NCBI GenBank assembly: GCA_900556185.1
Contig: USNN01000026.1
Coordinates: 1-11,117, forward strand
Direction: 5' to 3'
Length of the DNA stretch: 11,117 nt
Origin: an uncultured Eubacteriales bacterium
GTDB lineage: Bacteria; Bacillota; Clostridia; Christensenellales; UBA1242
This document shows, piece after piece, positions 1-5,973 of this stretch. The notes beneath the pieces were generated by a model. The model saw only the letters and a program-made list of their open reading frames with translations, was not told the DNA's origin and did not search any database. How positions within the stretch are numbered: position 1 is the stretch's first letter; every line of letters begins with the position of its first letter. A program made the position numbers and the translations under genes.

Positions 1-110
1 GTCCGCCACTAAGTCAATCAAGAGCAAGCTCCTAATTAACTTCGTTCGACTTGCATGTTTTAAGCACGCCGCCAGCGTTCATCCTGAGCCAGAATCAAAC
101 TCTTAAAAAT
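1..110 (-). rRNA. rrs: 16S ribosomal RNA, 5' end (partial)
   Basis: Read on the minus strand, the sequence carries the universal bacterial 16S start: AGAGTTTGATTCTGGCTCAG at 103-84, then the conserved GAACGCTGGCGGCGTGC and ACATGCAAGTCGA blocks of helices near the 5' end. In E. coli the AGAGTTTG block begins at nucleotide 8, which puts the mature 5' end at about 110. The gene runs off the left edge, so only the first tenth or less is present. The GATGAACGCTGGCGGCGTG form is typical of Firmicutes. The fragment is collinear with the consensus, so it is probably the edge of an intact rrn operon and not a pseudogene. Confidence 0.97.
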
Positions 111-183
111 ATATTTCAAAAATTTAAAATCTAACTTTCAGAACTTTCATTACTGACGTAATAAAGTTTGTTTGCTAAACTGT

Positions 184-240
184 GTGAATATAGTATTCAC
201 TTAATTGACAAGAACATCACATGTTGAAAATTCTTCAACA
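184..240 (-). promoter_or_regulatory. rrn leader antitermination elements (boxB-like hairpin, boxA-like site)
   Basis: Between the rRNA promoter and the 16S start, the minus strand shows three elements in order. The first is a perfect 7-bp hairpin with a 5-nt loop (240-222). The second is TGTTCTTGTCAATT at about 216-203, which matches the first seven bases of the bacterial boxA (TGTTCTTTGAAAA in Bacillus) and then departs from it. The third is a second perfect 7-bp hairpin with a 3-nt loop (200-184). The boxB-then-boxA order agrees with rRNA leaders that recruit NusB/NusE antitermination complexes. The order and the 5' half of boxA are seen; the function is inferred. The rest of the leader, 111-183, shows nothing I recognise. 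Confidence 0.5.
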
Positions 241-325
241 CGAATCTTGTAAAAACCTATCAATTCAAATTATTCAATTATAAAGTTTCGTTGTGTTGTT
301 TCCCTCTCGGTGCGACAACGATAAT

Positions 326-385
326 ATCTTAACACCACATTATCATTTTGTCAACACTTTTTTTAAAAAAATTTAAAAAATTTTT
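326..385 (-). promoter_or_regulatory. rRNA operon promoter with UP-like A/T tracts
   Basis: On the minus strand there is a perfect -35 TTGACA (354-349), a 17-bp spacer and a -10 TAAGAT (331-326, four of six consensus bases). Just upstream, 385-357 is almost pure A and T in phased runs, as expected of an UP element that binds the RNA polymerase alpha C-terminal domain. Transcription would start near 319, giving a leader of about 210 nt before 16S. This is the strongest sigma-A promoter in the window and fits an rRNA operon. No terminator separates it from the zinc-ribbon gene upstream, so some read-through into rrn is possible. Confidence 0.85.
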
Positions 386-452
386 CACAACACCGCTGAA
401 TGTCTTATTTTATAAGGCTTTTAGCGTTTTAGATAATTTCAGAATTTGTCGA

Positions 453-473
453 ATTATTAAATATTTTAATAAT
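453..473. repeat. A/T-only inverted repeat across the 3' end of the zinc-ribbon gene
   Basis: A perfect 9-bp inverted repeat (arms 453-461 and 465-473, 3-nt loop) contains only A and T and overlaps the stop codon of the zinc-ribbon gene at 466-468. It is not followed by a T run on the minus strand, so it is a poor intrinsic terminator. It could shield the mRNA 3' end. A TGTCGAA heptamer overlaps its left edge at 447-453. Confidence 0.35.
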
Positions 474-978
474 CTTCATCGTCCTCATCATCGTCATCGT
501 TGTCGTCATCCTCATCATCTTCATCATCAGAGTCGTCAACATAGGCTGGTTCGAAGTCATCGTCATAAGCCTTAGCTTTATCACTGGCTTCTTCTTCCGC
601 TTCGTCATTTTCGTCCTCATCGTCATCTTCTTCCATGCTAGAAAGAGGAATAAGCTCAACATCGTCGTCAACAGGAACTTCTTCATCATCTACCCAAGCA
701 GTTTCGTCTTCAGTGGTTTCCCGTTCTTCGTCTCGGTCGTCTTCGTCTTCATCATATTCAAGATCAATGCCTTTTTGCTTTGCGCAATCTTCGCACATCT
801 TTTGGTCTGATGAAATAAAGTTTTGACCGCAAACAGGACACAACTCAAGATCTTCGTCTTGGTCGGTAGACTCCCCAGCAAGTTTCATTTCCGTTAAACA
901 TACATGACAATATTTGTCTGTAGATTTGATGTAATTAAGTTCACATCTAGGACATTTAATATAACTAGGTTTCTTCAT
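466..978 (-). CDS. double zinc-ribbon protein with long acidic tail, unknown function
   Basis: 170 residues. The N-terminal part holds two evenly built zinc ribbons: C9-C12/C24-C27 and C47-C50/C62-C65. Both have the spacing CxxC-x11-CxxC, so they look like a duplication, and each should bind one Zn. From about residue 72 to the end the chain is low complexity and mostly Asp and Glu, closing in an almost pure D/E run, so the protein is very acidic and probably disordered there. There is no signal peptide or membrane segment, so it should be cytoplasmic. The start at 978 is supported by AAGGGAGA about nine bases upstream, with its own promoter at 1058-1085. It lies between spo0A and an rRNA operon. 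I do not recognise a named family. The layout, a small folded head with a polyacidic tail, recalls the RNA polymerase delta subunit of Firmicutes, but the head is unrelated. A nucleic-acid mimic or polymerase/ribosome partner is a guess only. Confidence 0.85.
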   Translation of the reverse strand: MKKPSYIKCPRCELNYIKSTDKYCHVCLTEMKLAGESTDQDEDLELCPVCGQNFISSDQKMCEDCAKQKGIDLEYDEDEDDRDEERETTEDETAWVDDEEVPVDDDVELIPLSSMEEDDDEDENDEAEEEASDKAKAYDDDFEPAYVDDSDDEDDEDDDNDDDDEDDEDY

Positions 979-1057
979 TTAGATAGTCTCCCTTGCATAT
1001 ATATGTTGCACTAAATTTATTCGCTACACGAACAACTAGTGGCGACAACTGAAGACT

Positions 1058-1085
1058 ATTATATACAAACTTTTTAAAATTACAA
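1058..1085 (-). promoter_or_regulatory. sigma-A-like promoter of the zinc-ribbon gene
   Basis: The minus strand shows a perfect -10 TATAAT (1063-1058) with a weaker -35 TTGTAA (1085-1080, four of six) 16 bp upstream. The start point would fall near 1051, giving a leader of about 70 nt before the start codon at 978. It lies after the spo0A stop codon. I see no clear terminator after spo0A, so the zinc-ribbon gene may also be reached by read-through from spo0A. Confidence 0.6.
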
Positions 1086-1139
1086 CTATTTTTGAAAAGT
1101 TATTGAAAAATTTTTTAAAATTATAAAGTTTTAGGGTTC

Positions 1140-1880
1140 TTAGAATTTTTCAAGTAGCATTTTATCGGCAACTAGAGCAATAAATTCACCGTTTGTTGGC
1201 TTTTCGTGAGTATCGTATACATGCAAGCCAAACACATCGTTTATATTTTCAATCTTACCTTTGTTCCACGCAACTTCTATAGCGTGGCGTATTGCTCTTT
1301 CTACCTTGCTAGCAGTAGTTGAATAAATTTCAGCTATGCCTGGGTAAAGTTTTTTAGTTATACTATTTATAATATGTGGGTCGTCCACTGCCATTTTAAT
1401 TGCTTCACGCAAAAATTGATAACCTTTTATGTGGGCCGGAATACCAACAGTTAAAAAGATATTTGTAATCTTTTCTTCTAGTTGCTTGTTTACAACGCTT
1501 ACCTTGTTAGATTTTTTGTTAGCCACTTCTTTCGCCCTTTTAACTAAGTTAGCTTCGTCTACTGGCTTCATCATAAAATAATCTACACCAAGTTCAATTG
1601 CCTTTGTTACAAATACTGCCGAGTTTAAGTTACTTGCAACTATAAACTTTGCGTCTGGTAATTTTTCTTTTAACTCTGTTATCACTTCAAACCCATCACA
1701 CTCCGGAATGAGTAAATCTAAAATAATTAAATTTGGAGTTAATTTGGTCGCATTAGTTATCGCTTCTGCCCCACTTGAAAATGCCCCGACAATTTCCACA
1801 TCCTCTTCTGCACTAAAAGCCCTTTTATAATTTTCGATTGCATCTTCTGCATCAATTAGAACAATTTTTGTTTTTTCCAT
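1140..1880 (-). CDS. spo0A: Spo0A, sporulation master response regulator
   Basis: 246 residues from the ATG at 1880. That ATG is preferred over the in-frame ATG at 1889 because the AAAAGGA ribosome site abuts the upstream ATG but stands nine bases from this one, and the protein then begins MEKTK, like Bacillus Spo0A. Residues 1-120 form a receiver domain: D10 of the acidic pocket, phosphoacceptor D55 (LDLLIP), switch S83 and K105 (MMKP). Residues 135-246 form the Spo0A DNA-binding domain, with the diagnostic GIPAHIKGYQFLREAI, the SRVERAIRHAIEVAW-like block (here KVERAIRHAIEVAW) and KPTNGEFIALVADK near the end. Phosphorylated Spo0A binds 0A boxes and switches on entry into sporulation, including spoIIA, spoIIE and spoIIG. 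Oddities: the second pocket aspartate (D11 in B. subtilis) is alanine, and the linker between domains is short. A perfect 0A box lies about 110 bp upstream, suggesting autoregulation. Confidence 0.97.
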   Translation of the reverse strand: MEKTKIVLIDAEDAIENYKRAFSAEEDVEIVGAFSSGAEAITNATKLTPNLIILDLLIPECDGFEVITELKEKLPDAKFIVASNLNSAVFVTKAIELGVDYFMMKPVDEANLVKRAKEVANKKSNKVSVVNKQLEEKITNIFLTVGIPAHIKGYQFLREAIKMAVDDPHIINSITKKLYPGIAEIYSTTASKVERAIRHAIEVAWNKGKIENINDVFGLHVYDTHEKPTNGEFIALVADKMLLEKF

Positions 1881-1956
1881 TTGTTCCATTCCTTTTTGTT
1901 TTATTGAATCTATCCTAACATAATGATTTCTTCCTTTTCAATGCAAAAACTTTCCG

Positions 1957-1996
1957 TTTTATTCCTTTTCACTCACTTTTATTCACTTTTTGTCGA
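1957..1996. repeat. 20-bp spaced direct repeats upstream of spo0A
   Basis: TTTTATTC occurs at 1957-1964 and again at 1977-1984, exactly 20 bp apart (about two helical turns), each followed by a T-rich CACT-containing block. The second copy runs into the 0A box. Such spacing would put bound proteins on the same face of DNA, but the tract is simple sequence and may be chance. Confidence 0.3.
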
Positions 1997-1997
1997 A
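1991..1997 (+). promoter_or_regulatory. 0A box upstream of spo0A (putative Spo0A autoregulation site)
   Basis: TGTCGAA at 1991-1997 is an exact match to the Spo0A-binding heptamer and is flanked by T-rich sequence (TTTTTGTCGAATA) as in known sites. It lies in the intergenic region about 110 bp upstream of the spo0A start codon. B. subtilis spo0A is autoregulated through such boxes. I could not find a convincing sigma-A or sigma-H promoter to pair with it. Confidence 0.55.
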
Positions 1998-2066
1998 TAC
2001 GCAAAACTAATATAGTTTTTACACACAATTTACCTAATGATACCGCAAATTTAACTTTTTACACAA

Positions 2067-2100
2067 AAAAACTTCACAAACCAATTTTTGTGAAGTTTTT
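2067..2100 (-). terminator. intrinsic terminator after the GNAT acetyltransferase gene
   Basis: A perfect 14-bp stem (2067-2080 with 2087-2100) and a 6-nt loop lie 24 bp past the stop codon at 2124, with a T tract formed by the A run at 2064-2070 on the minus strand. It should separate this transcript from spo0A. Confidence 0.88.
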
Positions 2101-2123
2101 ATTTAATTTATTAAGATTTTTGT

Positions 2124-3257
2124 TTAATTATTTTCTAGTTTTTTAATGTAGCATACTTTTTTTCGCACCAGTTCTCGGTCTAGCATACTCATTGCGTTAA
2201 TAACTTTTGTGTTGGTTTCAAGTTGACAACCTGTATCACAATACTCAATATGCCCGTTTTCAATAATTCTAGTCATTATATTATTAATGATAATTGCGGT
2301 TACGCCCATAGATTGATATTTTGGTTTAACAGCAATTAAAGCAAGTTCTAGAGTGTGTGGGCACTTAATTGCCTTTAACATTCTAAATATGCCAAATGGC
2401 AAAAATCTTCCCTTACTTTTTTGAATTGCAGTTGCAAGGCTAGGATACGCCACACCAAAGCCCGCCATTTCGCCATCTTTATCTAATATTATAGATATAT
2501 ACCTTTTATCTAGCACTAGTTTAAATAAATCTATGGTTTGGTCTACTAGTTTTTCACTAAATGGCATTGTGCCATATAGGTCTTTATAACATTCGTCTAA
2601 TAGTTCAAAAAACTTTTTGCCATATTTTTTTATAATTTCTTTTGTGCTTTTAAATTGTTTTTCATAAAAGCCATAACGCTTTTCAATAACACCTGCCATT
2701 TTGTGGCACTTTTCATTAACAACTTCTGGCACAGGTAAACGCCACTCCACCCACCTAGCGTCTGGCTCATAACCATTATTCACTACGTGCTTTTCGTAGT
2801 AATCTGCATTATAAGAGCCTTGATAGGTACCAAGTTTATCAAACCCATAAGTTAATAAGCCCTCTCTTTCTAGGTCGTTAAAGCCAAGTGGACCGTGAAT
2901 ATCTTCCATACCTTTAGACTTTGCCCAGCCTTCTACTGCTTCAAATAACGCCTTTGCAACTTCTTCGTCATCAATTAAATCAAATCTGCTAAATCTTGCA
3001 CGCTTAGTGTTATTTTTTTCATTATATAATCTGCAAATTATACCCGCTATTCTTCCTACAACTTTGCCGTCTTTATATGCAAGATAGTAAACTGCTTCTG
3101 ATTCCTCAAAAGACGCATTCTTTTTAGGATTAGTTAGATTTAATTCATCCAGTTCTAGTGGTGGAACATAGTTTTTATTATCCTTATATAGTTCGGTTGG
3201 AAATTTTACAAACTTCTTAAATTCTCTTTTTGTTTTTACTTCTCGTACTTCAATCAT
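2124..3257 (-). CDS. YghO-type GNAT N-acetyltransferase
   Basis: 377 residues from the ATG at 3257, chosen over the in-frame ATG at 3272 because GGAGA lies eight bases before it and overlaps the upstream ATG; the protein then starts MIEVREVKTK as in relatives. It matches the E. coli YghO-like family of long GNAT-related proteins. Recognisable blocks are the N-terminal FVKFP...YVPPL segment, the acetyltransferase-like strands YLAYKDGKVVGRIAGI (about residues 61-76), IHGPLGF, and a C-terminal GNAT motif A, ALIAVKPKYQSMGVTAIIIN (about residues 311-330), whose QxxGxx loop would hold the acetyl-CoA pyrophosphate. The substrate is not known. The protein should be cytoplasmic. It is transcribed divergently from the SpoVB-like gene and has its own terminator, so it is probably monocistronic. 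Confidence 0.88.
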   Translation of the reverse strand: MIEVREVKTKREFKKFVKFPTELYKDNKNYVPPLELDELNLTNPKKNASFEESEAVYYLAYKDGKVVGRIAGIICRLYNEKNNTKRARFSRFDLIDDEEVAKALFEAVEGWAKSKGMEDIHGPLGFNDLEREGLLTYGFDKLGTYQGSYNADYYEKHVVNNGYEPDARWVEWRLPVPEVVNEKCHKMAGVIEKRYGFYEKQFKSTKEIIKKYGKKFFELLDECYKDLYGTMPFSEKLVDQTIDLFKLVLDKRYISIILDKDGEMAGFGVAYPSLATAIQKSKGRFLPFGIFRMLKAIKCPHTLELALIAVKPKYQSMGVTAIIINNIMTRIIENGHIEYCDTGCQLETNTKVINAMSMLDRELVRKKVCYIKKLENN

Positions 3258-3323
3258 ACACAATTTCTCCATATTTGTTTAACTTAGTATAACCCTTTAT
3301 TTACCACTAAAGCAACTAAAAAG

Positions 3324-3351
3324 TAATAATTAGGTAAATTAGTAATTATTA
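3324..3351. repeat. perfect inverted repeat just upstream of the SpoVB-like start codon
   Basis: TAATAATTA (3324-3332) and TAATTATTA (3343-3351) are exact reverse complements separated by 10 bp, ending six bases before the ATG at 3358. The only Shine-Dalgarno-like GG upstream of that ATG lies in the loop (3333-3334). It could be an operator or an mRNA hairpin, although A/T-only repeats arise easily in such DNA. Confidence 0.45.
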
Positions 3352-3357
3352 TTTAAT

Positions 3358-4833
3358 ATGAAAAAATTTGTTAAAGCCGTTATGGTAACCACAATTTTAA
3401 GCATAATAACCCGAGCCTTGGGGCTAATTTTAAAAATATATATTTCCCGAGAAATTGGAGCAGTGGCACTTGGTTTTTACCAGATAGCCCTGTCGGTATT
3501 TTTCTTATTATGCACGCTTGTAACCAGCGGAATACCACTAATAATATCCAGAAAAATTGCCAAAGACCCCGCAAAGCAATCAAGCATTGTTTTTTCGGGG
3601 CTAGTTGTTAGCACCACAATTTCTGCTTTGGTCTGCGTGTTTATTTTACTTTGCCCGCAAATACTAGTTAAGGTTTGGAAACAGGATGAATCGCTTAGTT
3701 GTTTACTCGCCTTACTTCCAGCTATAATTTTCACCGCCTTATACGTTCCGTTTAGAGGAGCCTTCTGGGGCACTAAAAATTTCTTTTTACTTGGCTTCGT
3801 TGAACTACTTGAACAAGTTATAAGATTTGTAGCTTGCTTTATAATGTTTAGTATCGTTTTGCCATTAAGCGGAGCCACTATCGCTGGTGCAACTTATTCT
3901 ATTGCGTGTGGATTATCTAGCATAGTCGCAATTATTATTTATTTTGTTAAAGGATATAAAGTAAAACCCAACACAAAACAAATTTTACCACTTATAAAAG
4001 AAAGTGCACCGATTGCGTCCATTAGAATTGGTTCTAGTTTTGTAAGTTTTGCTGTATCTTTAATTTTTCCAATTATGCTTGTGAAAAGCGGACACACCAG
4101 CGACGAAGCTGTTGGATTTTTTGGAATAGTTACTGGTATGGTTATGCCACTTATTACAATCCCAGGCACTCTAATTAGCTCTATTTCGGTAGCACTTATT
4201 CCAGAAATATCCGGTAAAAACGACGCTGTTGTTAGGAAGCACATAAACAACGCCCTATCCTTTTCTATTATGATTTCATTTTTATTATTACCAACATTTA
4301 TAACGCTTGGTAAACCTCTTGGGGTATTACTATTTAAAAGCGAACTAGCAGGCGAACTACTTAAGGTTGGTAGCATACTATTATTGCCTATGGGCATATC
4401 TCAAATTTCTTCGTCTATACTAAACGCCATTAATAAAGAACGCCGTGGGCTAATTAACTACATTGTTGGTGCCGTGCTTTTACTTGCTTCCATTTGCATT
4501 TTACCAAAATTTTTAGGTGTGTATTCATTGCTTGCAGGCTTCTTGCTTATGAGCTTAAGCGACACATTATTAAACCTATTTGCATTCACCAATCATTTGT
4601 CTTCTTATAGTTTAAAAACACTAATTTTTAGCACCTTATTCTGTATTCCTTCAGGATTAATCGCCCACTTTAGTTATGGCGTTTTAAGGCTAATTTTAAA
4701 CCCAATTATAGCCCTTACCATTGCCAGCGGATTATCTATTATTTTCCTTCTTGTTTTATATCAACTATTCCACTTTATTAACATTTTCGACTACTTGCCA
4801 GAAAGAATGAAACTATCACGCATAAAAACATAA
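3358..4833 (+). CDS. spoVB: SpoVB-like MOP-superfamily lipid flippase
   Basis: 491 residues, nearly all hydrophobic, with roughly 14 predicted membrane segments spaced along the chain, as in the MOP (MATE/MurJ/Wzx) exporters. The opening residues (RALGLILKIYISREIGAVALG, first R near residue 19) are the typical start of the polysaccharide-biosynthesis SpoVB branch. B. subtilis SpoVB is slightly longer and is needed for spore cortex formation; the family is thought to flip lipid-linked peptidoglycan precursors across the membrane. Position in front of two membrane-protein genes and beside spoIIA supports a sporulation role, but a general MurJ-like role in cell-wall growth cannot be excluded. 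No good ribosome-binding site precedes the ATG; an A/T inverted repeat sits there instead. The next gene starts 23 bp after the stop, suggesting an operon. Confidence 0.85.
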   Translation: MKKFVKAVMVTTILSIITRALGLILKIYISREIGAVALGFYQIALSVFFLLCTLVTSGIPLIISRKIAKDPAKQSSIVFSGLVVSTTISALVCVFILLCPQILVKVWKQDESLSCLLALLPAIIFTALYVPFRGAFWGTKNFFLLGFVELLEQVIRFVACFIMFSIVLPLSGATIAGATYSIACGLSSIVAIIIYFVKGYKVKPNTKQILPLIKESAPIASIRIGSSFVSFAVSLIFPIMLVKSGHTSDEAVGFFGIVTGMVMPLITIPGTLISSISVALIPEISGKNDAVVRKHINNALSFSIMISFLLLPTFITLGKPLGVLLFKSELAGELLKVGSILLLPMGISQISSSILNAINKERRGLINYIVGAVLLLASICILPKFLGVYSLLAGFLLMSLSDTLLNLFAFTNHLSSYSLKTLIFSTLFCIPSGLIAHFSYGVLRLILNPIIALTIASGLSIIFLLVLYQLFHFINIFDYLPERMKLSRIKT

Positions 4834-4856
4834 AACTAATTTAAAATAAGATTATT

Positions 4857-5576
4857 ATGTTTAATATGTTTGTAAGATCAATAATAATCTATATCTTTAT
4901 TTTATTCGCCATTCGCTTTATGGGCAAACGGCAAGTCGGCGAAATGCAACCATTTGAGTTCGTTATAACGCTTATTATAGCCGACCTTGCCACCATTCCT
5001 ATGAGTGAAATATCTGTGCCTATTATTCATGGCATTGTGCCTATATTTGCAATAATAATACTTCACTACTTTATTTGCTTTATATCTAGAAAGAGTATGA
5101 AAGCAAGATATATAATTTCAGGCAGACCCGCCATAGTTATAAACCCAAACGGCATAAACTATGACGAATTAAAAGCCCTAAATATGAATGTAGACGACTT
5201 AATAGAAATGCTTAGATGTAGCGATATATTCAACTTAGACGATGTGGCATACGCAATAATTGAAACAAACGGCAAATTGTGTGTAATTAAAAAGGCTCAA
5301 CTAGAAAATGTAACCCGTGAAGATATAAAACTAAACCCCGCACCCGCAAGTTTGCCAATTAACATCATTATGGATGGCAGACTAATGAAAGAAAATATAA
5401 CACTAGCGGGCGTTAACGAAGAATTTATTAAGTCTTGCGTATCTAAAACCGACGCAAAAGACTTTAAAGAAATTTTACTTATGACGCTAGACTCAAACGG
5501 CAGTGTATACATTCAACCAAAACGAAAAAAAGCCCAAAGTTTCGATACCGAATACTCTGGGCAAGGAAGGTGGTAA
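4857..5576 (+). CDS. DUF421 (YetF-like) membrane protein
   Basis: 239 residues. Three N-terminal membrane segments (about residues 6-20, 32-50 and 54-76) surround the family signature FMGKRQVGEMQPFEFVITL (about residues 21-39) and the ADLATIPMSE turn. A soluble cytoplasmic alpha/beta domain follows (about residues 80-200), with the ISGRPAIVINPNGI and VAYAIIETNGKLCVIKK strands typical of YetF/YdfS-type proteins. The biochemical role is unresolved; Bacillus members have been linked to the spore membrane and germination. A second in-frame ATG lies three codons downstream and could be the start, as no strong ribosome-binding site is visible for either. The gene sits between the flippase and a DUF4363 gene. 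The DUF421-DUF4363 pairing recurs in spore-forming Firmicutes, so the two products probably act together. Confidence 0.9.
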   Translation: MFNMFVRSIIIYIFILFAIRFMGKRQVGEMQPFEFVITLIIADLATIPMSEISVPIIHGIVPIFAIIILHYFICFISRKSMKARYIISGRPAIVINPNGINYDELKALNMNVDDLIEMLRCSDIFNLDDVAYAIIETNGKLCVIKKAQLENVTREDIKLNPAPASLPINIIMDGRLMKENITLAGVNEEFIKSCVSKTDAKDFKEILLMTLDSNGSVYIQPKRKKAQSFDTEYSGQGRW

Positions 5577-5577
5577 T

Positions 5578-5973
5578 ATGACAAAAAAATTTATCGCCAT
5601 AATTGCATTTTTAGTTGTTATATGTGGGGCTGGCTATTTTGAAAGCCATTATATCACTTCTTCGTTTGACGAACTAGTTGGAAAACTAAATGTAATAAAA
5701 AGTGAACTTTGTTTAGACACTGAAAATATAGACACCCCCGAAAACATCGGCAGTTTAGTAGAACTTCACGAACACTGGCAAACCCACACAAAAGTGCTTA
5801 AGTTTTTTGTTTGGCATACTGGCATAAAAGAAGTTGAAGTTGGTTTATCCCGAATAACCAGTTACACCGAAGAAAATAATTTCACTGAAGCGTATGTAGA
5901 ACTAAACAACCTTATAGACTATTGTAGACACTATTCAGAAGATTATAGGTTTAGTTTGCAGAACATCATTTAA
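5578..5973 (+). CDS. DUF4363 family membrane-anchored protein
   Basis: 131 residues. The start at 5578 is set by a strong ribosome site (GGAAGGTGG, 5565-5573) placed just before it. The reading frame stays open upstream to an ATG at 5503, but that stretch lies inside the DUF421 gene and has no such site. One N-terminal hydrophobic helix (about residues 5-21) is followed by a largely helical, soluble and probably extracytoplasmic region with conserved-looking aromatic and charged residues (HEHWQ, FVWHTGIKEVE). This layout fits the DUF4363 family, usually found next to DUF421. Its function is unknown. The stop of DUF421 at 5574-5576 is one base from this ATG, so translation is likely coupled. 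No terminator follows: its stop codon overlaps that of sigF on the other strand. Confidence 0.85.
   Translation: MTKKFIAIIAFLVVICGAGYFESHYITSSFDELVGKLNVIKSELCLDTENIDTPENIGSLVELHEHWQTHTKVLKFFVWHTGIKEVEVGLSRITSYTEENNFTEAYVELNNLIDYCRHYSEDYRFSLQNII

Noticed and set aside
478..760. Trinucleotide-like TCATCGTC pattern that might suggest a microsatellite or CRISPR
   Set aside because: It is the coding sequence for the D/E-rich tail; there is no regular repeat-spacer structure.
429..881. Open frames on both strands over the acidic-tail region (Met/Lys/Thr-rich or Ser/His-rich)
   Set aside because: They are shadows of the repetitive GAT/GAA codons of the zinc-ribbon gene, with low-complexity translations and no ribosome sites.
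1891..1980. Sigma-H-like AAAGGAATA upstream of spo0A as a promoter
   Set aside because: No matching -10 element at the required 11-12 bp spacing.
3477..4397. Minus-strand open frames under the SpoVB-like gene
   Set aside because: They lie antisense to a well-supported membrane protein gene, with no family resemblance or ribosome sites.
5532..5562. Imperfect hairpin (GCCCA/TGGGC) before the DUF4363 ribosome site
   Set aside because: Only five continuous pairs with a long loop inside coding sequence; likely chance.
5503..5577. N-terminal extension of DUF4363 to an ATG at 5503
   Set aside because: It overlaps DUF421 coding sequence and lacks a ribosome site, whereas the ATG at 5578 has a very strong one followed by the membrane anchor.
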